From: Desulfobacterales bacterium
Lineage (GTDB): Bacteria > Desulfobacterota > Desulfobacteria > Desulfobacterales > SpSt-501
Assembly: GCA_030834695.1 (NCBI GenBank)
Contig: JAUQXK010000082.1
Span: 1 to 46,872, forward strand
Length of the DNA stretch: 46,872 nucleotides
Direction: 5' to 3'
Shown: piece by piece, positions 1 through 8,388 of the stretch
How positions within the stretch are numbered: position 1 is the first letter of the stretch
How the letters are laid out: the number at the start of each line of letters is the position of its first letter
The notes under the pieces: model-generated
What the model saw: the letters and a program-made list of their open reading frames with translations, nothing else
Databases searched by the model: none
What the model was told of the DNA's origin: nothing
Program-made: the position numbers and the translations under genes

Positions 1-1
1 A

Positions 2-925
2 TTCACATCGGAGCTCGACCCTGACCAAGTCAAGATACGATTACAAAATGTTATTGCCTGTGAAGATGTCAGGGTTGTCCTTCTCCAGCCCGGGATCAAT
101 CCCACTGAATTTGAGGCGCGGATCACTGCCCTGACAGACCAAGTGATCGCGCAGATTTGCGGGTCGACAGATGAAGCACCCGCAGGTGGAATGGCGGCCG
201 TAGCTCTTCCAATAGGGCTCGTCATCCTCATCCTTTTAGGATATGTCCTTGTGTTGACAGGAGTCATTAGCCTCGGCGCTTATGCTGGTTCGAAGATTGC
301 CGAGCAACAAAAGGAAGAATACGCCAAGTCAACTCCTTTTCCCGCCTCGCCCCGTGTAGGACCTGTCCGGAGCGTCGATCCAAACGGACCTTGGACTGGC
401 AAATGGAAGGTCACAAAAGGTCAATTCACTAGTGTCTATGCTTTCAAGCAAGTCCGGAATACTGTCGTTTCGACAAATGATAGCGACCACGAGGTTGATG
501 CTAAAGTTTATGGGGCAATGGTTTGGGGGAAGTTGGGAATGGGAACGAGAGCGCGCGACTTCAAAGCAACTATTGCCGACGACTATCTTTCGTTTAGGGG
601 GAATGCAGAGGGGGGATATTCTTTTGAGGCTCTAAAGATACAATCTGCTCCATTGAAACCCGAGTCAACAACTCTAACAGTAAACCCGTCCGAACCTTGG
701 ACTGGCAAATGGAAAGTTTCCCACGGCAGAATGCCTGGCATCTGGTCGTTAACGCAGAGGGGCGACACTGTTTTTTCGACTGCCGACAGCGATTTCAAGC
801 TAGAGGCAAAGGCTAATGGTGTCATGATCCGGGGCAAATGGTTTACCAAGGGAGGGGCTGATAGGGATTTTCAGGCGACCATAATGATGACACAAACAGC
901 CATCCTGCGTAGCTCCTCCAATTAG
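2..925 (+). CDS. Edge-truncated membrane protein with two tandem PWTGKWKV modules
   Basis: The reading frame is open to the left window edge, so the true start lies outside; the first internal start-like codon is a GTG at 143. The visible 307 residues hold an N-terminal soluble part, one long hydrophobic segment (about residues 66-95), then two tandem modules of roughly 100 residues. Each module opens with PWTGKWKV (about residues 130 and 232) and carries similar internal motifs (VVSTNDSD versus VFSTADSD, and DFKATI versus DFQATI). The second copy loses similarity after FQATI and ends in an unrelated short tail. The modules resemble small beta-rich extracytoplasmic repeats, but I do not recognise the family. 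The next gene follows directly. The function is unknown. Confidence 0.6.
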   Translation, partial: FTSELDPDQVKIRLQNVIACEDVRVVLLQPGINPTEFEARITALTDQVIAQICGSTDEAPAGGMAAVALPIGLVILILLGYVLVLTGVISLGAYAGSKIAEQQKEEYAKSTPFPASPRVGPVRSVDPNGPWTGKWKVTKGQFTSVYAFKQVRNTVVSTNDSDHEVDAKVYGAMVWGKLGMGTRARDFKATIADDYLSFRGNAEGGYSFEALKIQSAPLKPESTTLTVNPSEPWTGKWKVSHGRMPGIWSLTQRGDTVFSTADSDFKLEAKANGVMIRGKWFTKGGADRDFQATIMMTQTAILRSSSN

Positions 926-932
926 TAGATCA

Positions 933-1340
933 GTGCGGCTCTATGATATGGACAAGGGCGTCACGATAGAAGCAGTTATCAAGGATGCTCGCCAAGTGCA
1001 CGGGGAAATAACAGCCAAGAATCAAATCACAGGTGAATTTTTTGTAGGTCAATATAATTCGATAAGAGATGATGTTGTGCGTAAATCAAGCGCATTAGGA
1101 GGTTCCTTCGGATCTGGACATGGATCAGTTGGCCCCTACTCAGTATCGCAATCTGGTTATAGTTGGGCTACAGCATTCGGGTTTTCTTTCGAGGAACGCA
1201 ACAGGATCTATGGCGCAGCCACCATGGTCGGGGATAAGAATATTATTATTGAGGCGGTTTATTCAGTGGACCGACAATCCTTACGTGGATACGGTGTCGC
1301 GCGGGATAACCACGGAGGATTTTATAAACTCCATTTTTAG
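933..1340 (+). CDS. Small glycine-containing protein, possible 5'-truncated lipoprotein
   Basis: This 135-residue frame starts at GTG 933 (an ATG follows at 948) with no convincing ribosome binding site. The frame is open upstream to 891 and encodes a Cys-Val-Ala-Pro-Pro stretch just before the start. The body (RLYDMDKG near the N-terminus, ITGEFFVGQYN, a Gly/Ser-rich centre, then YGVARDNHGGFYKLHF at the C-terminus) resembles small exported lipoproteins that normally begin with a signal peptide and lipobox. That leader is not visible here; stop codons at 882-890 block the frame. It may therefore be a remnant that lost its export signal next to the preceding repeat protein. The family assignment is from memory and weak. 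Confidence 0.45.
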   Translation: MRLYDMDKGVTIEAVIKDARQVHGEITAKNQITGEFFVGQYNSIRDDVVRKSSALGGSFGSGHGSVGPYSVSQSGYSWATAFGFSFEERNRIYGAATMVGDKNIIIEAVYSVDRQSLRGYGVARDNHGGFYKLHF

Positions 1341-1344
1341 AGAT

Positions 1345-1384
1345 ATCCGGCAAATCACAACGTGGTAGTTCCTTGTGATATAGC
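1345..1384. repeat. Palindromic repeat, copy A
   Basis: First of four related copies in the left 4 kb. The pattern is ATCCGGCAAATCACAA, a short variable centre, then TTGTGATATAG. The arms ATCACAA/TTGTGAT are inverted repeats. It lies 86 bases upstream of the stress-protein start codon, so a regulatory role is possible. Confidence 0.6.
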
Positions 1385-1469
1385 CTCCACCACCGGCCCA
1401 ATGTCATTTGATTTTTTTATTTGGCTTTGGAGTATTACTGAACTAGTTGAAGATCATAAGGAGGTCAAA

Positions 1470-1907
1470 ATGTTTAAGCACATCCTGCTACCTACGGACG
1501 GATCGGAATTATCAGTAGCTGCGGTACAACAGGGGGTTTTCTTCGCCAAGAGTATCGGTTCGAAAGTTACAGGCCTCTGTGTGATGCCCATTTATCACAC
1601 GCTTTTTTACCATGAGAAGATCAGCCAGAAAGCACTGGATGAGGTCGCCCAACAATTCAAGGAACAGGCCGAAAAGTACCTGGCGGAAATTGAAAAAAGG
1701 GCCAAGGAAGCGGGTGTTGTGTGCGACGTAATTTATGAGAGGAATGATTCGCCTTACGAGGCAATAATCCGTGTAGCAGAGCAGAAGGGCTGTGACCTTA
1801 TCATGATGGCGTCCCATGGCCGGAGAGGTGTTGAGGCCTTGCTGATCGGCAGCGAGACTCAAAAAGTGCTGACCCACTCCAAGATTCCGGTACTAGTGTA
1901 TCGGTGA
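1470..1907 (+). CDS. Universal stress protein (UspA family)
   Basis: This is a 145-residue single-domain Usp protein. It starts at ATG 1470, chosen because AAGGAGGT lies just upstream; the longer in-frame extension to 1362 has no such site. The N-terminus MFKHILLPTDGS has the Asp of the nucleotide site. The C-terminal ASHGRRG followed nine residues later by GS matches the ATP-binding pattern G-x2-G-x9-G-[S/T]. Family members bind ATP/AMP and act in stress survival, often as dimers. It closely resembles the three 145-residue Usp genes at 43197-44559, especially that at 43662-44099, so these are paralogues from one expansion, although this copy stands alone. A palindromic repeat lies upstream. 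Confidence 0.93.
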   Translation: MFKHILLPTDGSELSVAAVQQGVFFAKSIGSKVTGLCVMPIYHTLFYHEKISQKALDEVAQQFKEQAEKYLAEIEKRAKEAGVVCDVIYERNDSPYEAIIRVAEQKGCDLIMMASHGRRGVEALLIGSETQKVLTHSKIPVLVYR

Positions 1908-2046
1908 ATGTTGGAGAAGCACGTCCTTTGCGGTTAGTATCTTACTGAGCTGACAGCCGTGGGTATAAAATGGAGGTTGGCAAGAAATTACAGATATCCA
2001 TTGGCCAAAGGACCTATTTGTGGATGTACTCTATTCGGTTGATATC

Positions 2047-2085
2047 ATCCGACAAATCACAAGGTGATGGTTCCTTGTGATATCG
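2047..2085. repeat. Palindromic repeat, copy B (best-preserved arms)
   Basis: ATCCGACAAATCACAAGG, an 8-base centre, then CCTTGTGATATCG. The arms ATCACAAGG/CCTTGTGAT are perfect 9-base inverted repeats. It is located in the 380-base spacer between the stress protein and the ankyrin gene. Nothing else was recognised in that spacer. Confidence 0.65.
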
Positions 2086-2287
2086 TATTAACGCCCATTA
2101 AAAATCATTTGATTTACCCCAATTAGCGGAGATATACTTGAGCTGAGTCTATTCGTCCACTCCTTCTTTGCCGTGCCGAAAATGCAGCTCCGTCTTGGAT
2201 AGCGGTACGGAAATCTCCTCTATAGTCAGTCTTTTATTTCGGCGTCTCCTTTTTTCTTGTGCAAATTCAAAAGCAAGGAGGTGCGTT

Positions 2288-2848
2288 ATGCTCACATGCG
2301 GACAGAATTTGAAAATAACCGTAGTGGTCATCTTTCTGTTATTTGTTTTAGGCTCAGTTGCAAACGCTGAACCCTTGAATGAGGCCGCTAAACAAGGAAA
2401 CTTAAAAGAAGTAAAGCGATTAATTAGTAAAGGTGCAAATATAGAGGTCAAAGACGCATCTTCAGCAACCCCGTTATATAATGCCGTGGATAAGGGAAAT
2501 AAAGATATAGTGGAATTTCTAATTATTAACGGTGCCAATATAAATGTAAATTGCACTGACGGTTACACTCCCTTGCACCGGGCTACAGTTCTTTTCGGAG
2601 GTGACAAGGAAATGGTGAAGTTTCTGTTATCACATGGAGCTAACGTGAATGCTCTTAGCATGAATGGTAGAACCCCTCTACATTCAGCTGCTTTCAATGG
2701 CTTAATAGAAATTGCAGAAATTCTAATAGCTAACGGTGCTGATTTGAATGCTGTTGACAAAGGTGGCCGTACGCCACTGACACGTGCAGAAGATGGGAAC
2801 CATAAAGATATGGTAAAACTTCTTATCAGTCATGGAGCACACAAATAG
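2288..2848 (+). CDS. Exported ankyrin-repeat protein
   Basis: The start is ATG 2288, preceded by a strong AAGGAGGTG site, giving 186 residues; an in-frame extension further upstream is not supported. The N-terminus is a signal peptide (hydrophobic VVVIFLLFVLG, likely cleavage after ANA near residue 27). The mature part is about five ankyrin repeats of roughly 33 residues, with recurrent motifs such as GANI, TPLHRA, GRTPLH and LLISHGA. Ankyrin repeats bind proteins; in the periplasm they often accompany catalases or act as inhibitors or scaffolds, but no partner gene is adjacent. The gene lies in an AT-rich accessory region between small repeats and decayed mobile-element pieces. Confidence 0.85.
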   Translation: MLTCGQNLKITVVVIFLLFVLGSVANAEPLNEAAKQGNLKEVKRLISKGANIEVKDASSATPLYNAVDKGNKDIVEFLIINGANINVNCTDGYTPLHRATVLFGGDKEMVKFLLSHGANVNALSMNGRTPLHSAAFNGLIEIAEILIANGADLNAVDKGGRTPLTRAEDGNHKDMVKLLISHGAHK

Positions 2849-2877
2849 GATAAAATAGATTATCATAACTTGCCAGT

Positions 2878-3000
2878 TAGGCAGCAATACCGTACATTCG
2901 ATGCTTTTCCAGCGCCATTCTTGAAAACTAATTTTTAGCTTCAATCATCGGGTGACCGATGGTAATCCATCCAAATCTTGGCGGCATAGGCTACTTTCAT
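2878..3000 (-). pseudogene. Remnant of a tyrosine recombinase/integrase N-terminus
   Basis: On the minus strand a start codon at 3000-2998, with a plausible AAGG ribosome site upstream, opens a 19-residue peptide containing AAKIWMDYHRS. This resembles the SAM-like N-terminal domain of phage-type integrases. It runs into stops, and a second piece further along (FQEWRWKSI) looks like the next part of the same domain in another frame. No catalytic domain remains. The call rests on remembered family patterns over a short stretch, so it is tentative. Confidence 0.35.
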
Positions 3001-3109
3001 GGCGGACCTTCTTCAGTTTGGGTTTGACACGGGTGGAGCGACAAAGGTAAGAATAGGATACACGGTACTAATCTGAAATAAATTTAGAATGTTGGATAAT
3101 TTAGATTCC

Positions 3110-3146
3110 ATCCGACAAATCACCGAAAGACCATTTCTGAGATAGC
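3110..3146. repeat. Palindromic repeat, copy C (degenerate)
   Basis: CATCCGACAAATCACC, then a variable centre, then CTGAGATAGC. The 20 bases upstream (GGATAATTTAGATTC) also match copy D (GGATACTCTAAATTT), so the element is longer than the core. The arms are weaker here. Confidence 0.45.
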
Positions 3147-3203
3147 TTCAGCCAATCTAAGGAGACTATATCGTCCGGAATCTCCGTTACTAACGCCTGC
3201 TGA

Positions 3204-3431
3204 GCTGCACGCTTTGTTTCGATCACCCGACGCATCAGGGCCGAATGGCCCGAGGTGCGGGTGATCGGACTTTCGATGTACGACGATGAAAATACTTCAC
3301 AGAAGATGCGCGATGCCGGGACTGAGATCTTCATGAGTAAAACGGCCTCTCCGGCTGAACTGCTGAAGGCCATCTACGGAACCGCCCCGATAAGAACGAG
3401 TTTGCCCCTCTCAAAATGGTCAAGAAAATGA
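3204..3431 (+). pseudogene. Fragment of a response-regulator receiver domain
   Basis: The frame has no start codon or ribosome site, but it encodes a recognisable second half of a receiver domain: EVRVIGLSMYDDE (beta-4 region), then DAGTEIFMSKTASPAELLKAI with the conserved Lys before the last helix. The first half, with the phosphoacceptor Asp, is missing, and the frame ends shortly after in unrelated residues at a stop at 3429. It is most like NarL/LuxR-type or hybrid sensor receiver domains. It appears to be debris rather than a working gene. Confidence 0.6.
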
Positions 3432-4373
3432 AAAAAGCTGGTGAATGAATGTTTCAGATTTCTGCTGTGTGCCTGGACATGACCTACTCTTAAGGCTACA
3501 GATTGACCTTGTATACTTGTAATCTTCTTGATGCATCCGGTCTACAAGTATTGACAGCGAAGGCCATCATATCAGCTTTCTGAAAACGTGAGGTTGACGG
3601 CTTCTAACCCAAGACAGATTACCCGTCTTTCCCTCGGTCATTGGATATAAAGGGCGAATCTGGTATGATCTCAGTTGGTAGGATACTCTAAATTTCATCC
3701 GACATATCAGCAACATGCGCTATCTTTGATATAGACCTGCTGAAATAATCCTTCTCATATCGATTTCACTCGCACCCCCCCACGCCAGCCAACAGTACGA
3801 TTATCCATCGTAATCCACATCCTGCCCACGATCGCAGCAGCCAATTCCTAACCATCACAGTTCAAATTCAAATTAAATAACCGCCCCAGCCCTTACATTA
3901 CAATGTCGTAACGCTTAAAACAGTTCAAAAATCGCTGTATTCAATGATCGGTTCAGAGGGAATTAATTTCATGGTTGTTTGGTATGAAGTTATTAAGTCA
4001 TAAAGAAAACAAGTAAACATACCATTTATGGGTGGCTTACTTAATAATATTATCCGTAAAATGCCACACTTTAATCGACCACCAGAAACATACTGAAATT
4101 ATTGTAAATTATAAAATTGTTTTTACGGCATGTCTTTTGCTGATCACTCTATCGATTTTTTGATTCTTCTTCCCGCATGGGAGCCTTTTTACGGCTAATT
4201 AACACAATACAGCCATTCAAAGCAGGCTGAATGTTAGCTCGACAAACCCACATCTCTTCAAATTATCTGATTCGAGATATTCCGATTTATCCTTCACGCG
4301 CTTTTTTATAAGGAGGCTGAACAGCTTAATTCAAAGCGGTCAAGTGGTTACAATCGAAATCAAGGAGGGGGTA
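3432..4373. other. Gene-free AT-rich stretch
   Basis: No convincing reading frame was seen. Contents noted: an inverted repeat ATACTTGTA/TACAAGTAT at about 3517-3551 separated by about 20 bases, palindromic repeat D, and the upstream region of the arylsulfotransferase-like gene with its ribosome site AAGGAGGGGG at about 4362-4371. No promoter could be assigned with confidence. Confidence 0.5.
3697..3735. repeat. Palindromic repeat, copy D
   Basis: CATCCGACATATCAG, a variable centre, then TTTGATATAGAC. The arms ATATCA/TGATAT still pair although their bases differ from copy B, so pairing is kept while sequence changed. It lies in the gene-free stretch upstream of the arylsulfotransferase gene. 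Confidence 0.5.
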
Positions 4374-6149
4374 ATGGATAGAAAAATTAATGTTTTCAGA
4401 AACGTTATTTGTTTGCTCATTTTGGGGGCAATGTTGGCAGTACCGAACAGTGTTTTTTCTCAATCTCAGAGAACGGTTGGGTTGATCAAGAGAGACATAA
4501 GAGCATATGAAGGATATACTCTTTACAAACCTCTTGCAGCGGTTCCCGGCGGACCGGTCTATTTGATAAATAACGCCGGCAACCCTGTTCACCAATGGAC
4601 CATCCCGTTGCCTACTCGACCCGGCGGTGAGGTGTTTTTACGAAGAAATGGCGAATTGGTTCTAACCACCGACCAAGGTTTTTATGCAATTAATCCTGAT
4701 AGCACTGTGGCATGGGTGGTCGACAGCACTCAACCTACTATTCCAGGTCAAGAGCGATGGTTTGGACACCATGAAGTTGTCGAACTTCCCAACGGCAATA
4801 TGCTGGTGCCAGGGTTCATTGAAAAGACAAGAGCTGAAGCAGAATCGGCAGGCTTTGATGTAGTGGCTGCAGATCAATGTTCGAGTGCGCCGGATCTCAC
4901 GGTCTTGCGCGTAGACAATATTTGGGAAGTAGCACCCATCGATCCGCAGGTCGGCTTCAAAAGCGGTTGGAAAGTTGTTTGGAGATGGAATATTTGGGAT
5001 CACTTCACAAATGACCACAATGATCGCAAAAAAGCATTTATCGGTTATGATGATCCAGCATCTGGCATATGCGGACAATATATACAAGGGGCTTGGACAT
5101 TCGGCCGATTTAATGCTTTGGGCTATCATCCTCGTCGCAATGAGATAGTCATGAGCGCCTCGCTGTTCAACGAAATCTGGATTATCGACCATAAGATCAC
5201 AACCGAGGAAGCAAAGGGTCCTGCGGGCGACTTGCTCTATCGATGGGGCAATCCATATGCCTATGGTGCGGGCGAACCTTTTGTAAGTCCTTCTGACCGG
5301 GGAGATCAAAAGCTTTCATTTCAACATCGCGTCCAATGGATTCCTAAGGGATATCCAGGCCAAAACCACATTCTGATTTTCAATAATGGCACCGATTGGG
5401 GAGATTCTTCCGTCATTGAAATAAAACCTCCTCTTGACAGCAACGGCAATTACATGCAGCCATCTCCCGGTCAAGCCTTCGGGCCCCAAGCCCCCCTTTG
5501 GCAATATGACGAATACGACACGCCCGGCTCGTTTTCAGCGGCATTAATATCTTCGGCTCAGCGCCTTCCCAATGGAAATACACTCATCAATAATGGGCCG
5601 GCTGGATATTTCTTTGAAGTTACTTGCAATGGGGAAAAGGTGTGGGAATATATCAACCCGGCTTCCGATGCTGCGCAAGGCGACAATGCACCTTTTGGTG
5701 TATATCGTGCCTGGAGGTATGCGCCTGATTACCCCGGGCTGGTTGGCGCGAACATTCCCCCGAGAGAGCCGTTAGAGCTGTATCCAACCATGTACACGGT
5801 TGATGTTAAGCCTGGGGCATGCAAAAATACGATAAATAGAGAAAGCGGCACCGGAATGCTGGCTGTGGCAATACTTGGCTCAGAAGATCTTGACGTTACG
5901 ACCATCGACCCAGGTTCAATTCTTCTTGAAGGGTTTCCGGCTGTTAAATGGGTGATCAAGGATATGAGCAGTTTAGATCAATGTGATTGCGGTGACGGAT
6001 ATCCTGATTTGGTTCTGAAATGGGATAGGCCTACTATCAATGTTGCATTGGACAATGCTAGTCCGGGCAGTGATTTTCTGATGCAATTGACTGGCTATTC
6101 ATCCGATGGATGGTTTATAGGAAGCGAAGAGGTTTTTGTACTAAAATAA
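4374..6149 (+). CDS. Exported arylsulfotransferase-like protein with extra C-terminal domain
   Basis: ATG 4374 follows a strong AAGGAGGGGG site, giving 591 residues; the GTG at 4344 is less likely. Residues 1-29 form a signal peptide (cleavage near VFS-QSQ). The body resembles the arylsulfotransferase (ASST) family, a beta-propeller that moves sulfate between phenolic compounds in the periplasm: HHEVVELPNGNML, GYHPRRNEIVMSAS, QHRVQWIPKG and RLPNGNTLINNG are typical blade motifs with candidate active-site His/Arg. From about residue 480 a separate domain begins (VDVKPGACKNTIN, VAILGSEDLDVTTIDP, GYPDLVLKWD), a module seen on various secreted proteins of environmental bacteria. No DsbA/DsbB partners, often next to enteric astA, are nearby. 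The substrate is unknown, and sulfotransferase activity is inferred. Confidence 0.75.
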   Translation: MDRKINVFRNVICLLILGAMLAVPNSVFSQSQRTVGLIKRDIRAYEGYTLYKPLAAVPGGPVYLINNAGNPVHQWTIPLPTRPGGEVFLRRNGELVLTTDQGFYAINPDSTVAWVVDSTQPTIPGQERWFGHHEVVELPNGNMLVPGFIEKTRAEAESAGFDVVAADQCSSAPDLTVLRVDNIWEVAPIDPQVGFKSGWKVVWRWNIWDHFTNDHNDRKKAFIGYDDPASGICGQYIQGAWTFGRFNALGYHPRRNEIVMSASLFNEIWIIDHKITTEEAKGPAGDLLYRWGNPYAYGAGEPFVSPSDRGDQKLSFQHRVQWIPKGYPGQNHILIFNNGTDWGDSSVIEIKPPLDSNGNYMQPSPGQAFGPQAPLWQYDEYDTPGSFSAALISSAQRLPNGNTLINNGPAGYFFEVTCNGEKVWEYINPASDAAQGDNAPFGVYRAWRYAPDYPGLVGANIPPREPLELYPTMYTVDVKPGACKNTINRESGTGMLAVAILGSEDLDVTTIDPGSILLEGFPAVKWVIKDMSSLDQCDCGDGYPDLVLKWDRPTINVALDNASPGSDFLMQLTGYSSDGWFIGSEEVFVLK

Positions 6150-6196
6150 TGCTATTATAAGAGATGTTCATTTTAGCGAGCGACCATTGAGATAGT

Positions 6197-6211
6197 CCGA
6201 CTTAAAGTCGG
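6197..6211 (+). other. Small hairpin before terminator
   Basis: CCGAC-TTAAA-GTCGG can form a 5-bp stem just upstream of the terminator hairpin. Together they make a two-hairpin 3' end that might be a processed small RNA or simply the transcript tail. Confidence 0.35.
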
Positions 6212-6224
6212 GAGGCCGTATATA

Positions 6225-6259
6225 GGGTAGGGTCAGAAATGGCTCTACCCTTTTTTTTT
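6225..6259 (+). terminator. Rho-independent terminator after the arylsulfotransferase-like gene
   Basis: The stem GGGTAGGGTC/GGCTCTACCC (with G-T pairs) around a 6-base loop is followed by nine T residues. It lies about 75 bases after the stop codon at 6149. Confidence 0.9.
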
Positions 6260-6529
6260 CAAATTTCATTCTGGGTCGGCCCGGAAAAAAATAAGGATTT
6301 TCCTTCGATGGGTAATTTGCTGAAATAACTGTTACATTTTTTTCATGTGAAATTAAGTATATAATTTTAAGATAAATTTATAACAAACTGTTTTTGTTTC
6401 TAAATATATATCAGCACAATGGCACTTTTCTTGCTTTACTGGGGGGCACTCAGAATGCCATAAGCTCAAGGGACGGACTTGCTTTTCAGTTCCTCTTAAA
6501 TTCCAACACAAACTTCGAGCGGCCAAAAG

Positions 6530-7201
6530 ATGGGGCAGGTAAGAGAGAGAATTATTGCGCTTGCAAACAATATTCCTTGGGTGAAACCCCCTTTGCGCTT
6601 CATTGAAAGGGCAGCTTATTATCGGCGGTGTTATTGCATCGGCAAATGGGAAACCTCATTGCCAGAGCAGGCTGAGGCAGATTTGAAAAACAGCGGTTTT
6701 ATTGCCCGAATAGGTTCTGAGGCCGATTTAGACACGCTGGCTCACACCGAGACCTGGCGGAGCTGTGCGCTATACCAGCAATGGCTAAGTGCTGGAAAGC
6801 AGATACTGTTGCTGGAAAAAGATGCTAAAATAATGTCCTATGTTTGGTTGGACTTCAACCCGGAGTTTGTGATCGAACAGGTCCCGGAAATCCGGTTACG
6901 ACTCTCGCCGGATACGTACTATTCGGACGAAGCTTATACACCAGTCGCCTATCGCGGCCTCGGCCTGAGGCGCTTATCATTCATTGCGGAACTGCTTTTT
7001 GCCCAAAAGCAGGGCTATCGATTCATGGTTTCTTATTTTTTAGACGATTCAGCCTTGGTGAACGGCATAAGAAACTTCACGCGAACCGGCAACTCCAAGG
7101 GAAAGATAATTAAAGAAGTTCATCTGCTAAAAATAGCCGGAATACGTTTCAGCTGGTTAAAAGATCTCACAAAAGACGAAAGTATCGTCAGAATCCAATA
7201 A
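6530..7201 (+). CDS. GNAT-like acyltransferase
   Basis: A 223-residue protein of the GNAT fold by appearance: after about 60 N-terminal residues it has a strand-rich middle, then YTPVAYRGLGLRRLSFIAE, which matches the acetyl-CoA pyrophosphate-binding loop [RQ]-x-x-G-x-[GA] followed by a helix. The next strand (GYRFMVSYFLDDS) and NGIRNFTRTG fit the end of the fold. GNAT proteins transfer acyl groups from acyl-CoA to amines; this subgroup is often found in cell-envelope or polysaccharide loci. The start ATG 6530 has only a weak ribosome site. It is followed by a FemAB-like gene and a methyltransferase-like gene on the same strand, suggesting a shared envelope-modification role. The substrate is not predictable. 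Confidence 0.65.
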   Translation: MGQVRERIIALANNIPWVKPPLRFIERAAYYRRCYCIGKWETSLPEQAEADLKNSGFIARIGSEADLDTLAHTETWRSCALYQQWLSAGKQILLLEKDAKIMSYVWLDFNPEFVIEQVPEIRLRLSPDTYYSDEAYTPVAYRGLGLRRLSFIAELLFAQKQGYRFMVSYFLDDSALVNGIRNFTRTGNSKGKIIKEVHLLKIAGIRFSWLKDLTKDESIVRIQ

Positions 7202-7258
7202 GGTGAAGAAGTTGACTCGATCAGACAATACCATGTATAGAGCCGGTTGCCATAAAAG

Positions 7259-8323
7259 ATGAAAAATATTAGATTGGAGGTTATAGAAGTATCAGATTTG
7301 CTGAAATGGGAGAAAGACCTCAAATCCTTTTCTGCGACTCCATTTTTTGCCCCTGCCTGGCTGGAATCCTTCAGAAGCAAAATCCGCAAACCGATTTACC
7401 TGCGGTTCGTTTCAGATCAAAAAACAATAGGCCTGGTCGCAGGCCTCCGTAACGAACCATCCAATGCATTGCTGAAAAAGCTGTTCAGGATCCTGTTTTT
7501 TTACAGTGGCCCTGCGGTGGTTGGTGCGGATGAAGAACTGACCAAGCTTTGCATGGCAGAACTGATAAGCTATGCCCGGGAAAAACAATTTTCCTACGTG
7601 AAACTGGAATCCTGGGATTTCCCCTGTGCGGTTAACACCCGTGGCTTATCGTTTAAGCCCACTATCCGAAAAGAGTATATTGTCGACTTACGAGAGAATT
7701 GGTCAGATTTGATTAAGAAAATAAAAAAGAATAGGAGAACGGATGCTCGAACGGCGGAACGCAACGGATTGACGTTCCATGAAAGCCGCTCTCCAGAGAT
7801 ACTGGACCACCTATTGCGTCTGCTTGCGGAAACAAAATCGATTCGCCTGTCCAAAAAATACAAAGATTACGCTAGTCTATACATATCCCATATTAACAGA
7901 GATATACTTCACAAGCTCTTTAAAAGCGGTATAGTAAGAGCCTTCTATATAAAGAAGAATGATGACATCCTCTCCGTTAGTTTGGAGGCAGTCTATCAAA
8001 AAAAGGCTTATGGCTTATTCGCTGGAACCAATCTATTAGGCTATAAACTTAAGTCGAATGCCTTATTAAACTTTAAAATAATTGAAAAATTAAAGAACGA
8101 AGGAGTTGAATTCTATAATTTCGGTGGAGTACCCAGCGACGATAGCGCACAGGGCTTATGTTTTTTCAAGGCGTCTTATGGGGCCAAAGAACATATATGC
8201 TGCGGCGGCCGCAGCCACCACCTGCAGAGCCCGTTTATCAATTATTTGACAACTGTATTCTACAGAGTTCCGGAAATGAGGCTAAAAAGAATCATCAGAA
8301 AAAAGTTTTTCGGCAGAAATTAA
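7259..8323 (+). CDS. FemAB/BioF2-like GNAT family protein
   Basis: 354 residues with the layout of the FemAB-like group of double-GNAT proteins. N-terminal part: FSATPFFAPAWLESF. Middle basic helix: LIKKIKKNRRTDARTAERNG. C-terminal core: FYNFGGVPSDDSAQGLCFFKASYGA, which matches the conserved end where a GG is followed by FK and an aromatic. FemAB proteins add amino acids from aminoacyl-tRNA to peptidoglycan precursors, while relatives in Gram-negatives sit in exopolysaccharide loci and may acylate sugars. It is cytoplasmic with no signal peptide. It follows the GNAT gene by 57 bases and precedes the methyltransferase-like gene by 65 bases, probably in one operon. Exact chemistry is unknown. 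Confidence 0.75.
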   Translation: MKNIRLEVIEVSDLLKWEKDLKSFSATPFFAPAWLESFRSKIRKPIYLRFVSDQKTIGLVAGLRNEPSNALLKKLFRILFFYSGPAVVGADEELTKLCMAELISYAREKQFSYVKLESWDFPCAVNTRGLSFKPTIRKEYIVDLRENWSDLIKKIKKNRRTDARTAERNGLTFHESRSPEILDHLLRLLAETKSIRLSKKYKDYASLYISHINRDILHKLFKSGIVRAFYIKKNDDILSVSLEAVYQKKAYGLFAGTNLLGYKLKSNALLNFKIIEKLKNEGVEFYNFGGVPSDDSAQGLCFFKASYGAKEHICCGGRSHHLQSPFINYLTTVFYRVPEMRLKRIIRKKFFGRN

Positions 8324-8388
8324 GTTTGGTCCAGTTGATTTTTTAAAAGGCTACTCTAATCAAATCTAAAATATCGGAGGAGACGATC

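Noticed and set aside
1970-2080. A 36-codon frame in the spacer between the stress and ankyrin genes
   Set aside because: No ribosome site and it runs into palindromic repeat B; not convincing as a gene.
3432-4373. Possible tRNA, riboswitch or CRISPR in the long gene-free stretch and elsewhere
   Set aside because: No cloverleaf with a TTC-arm, no known aptamer pattern and no regularly spaced direct repeats were found by eye.
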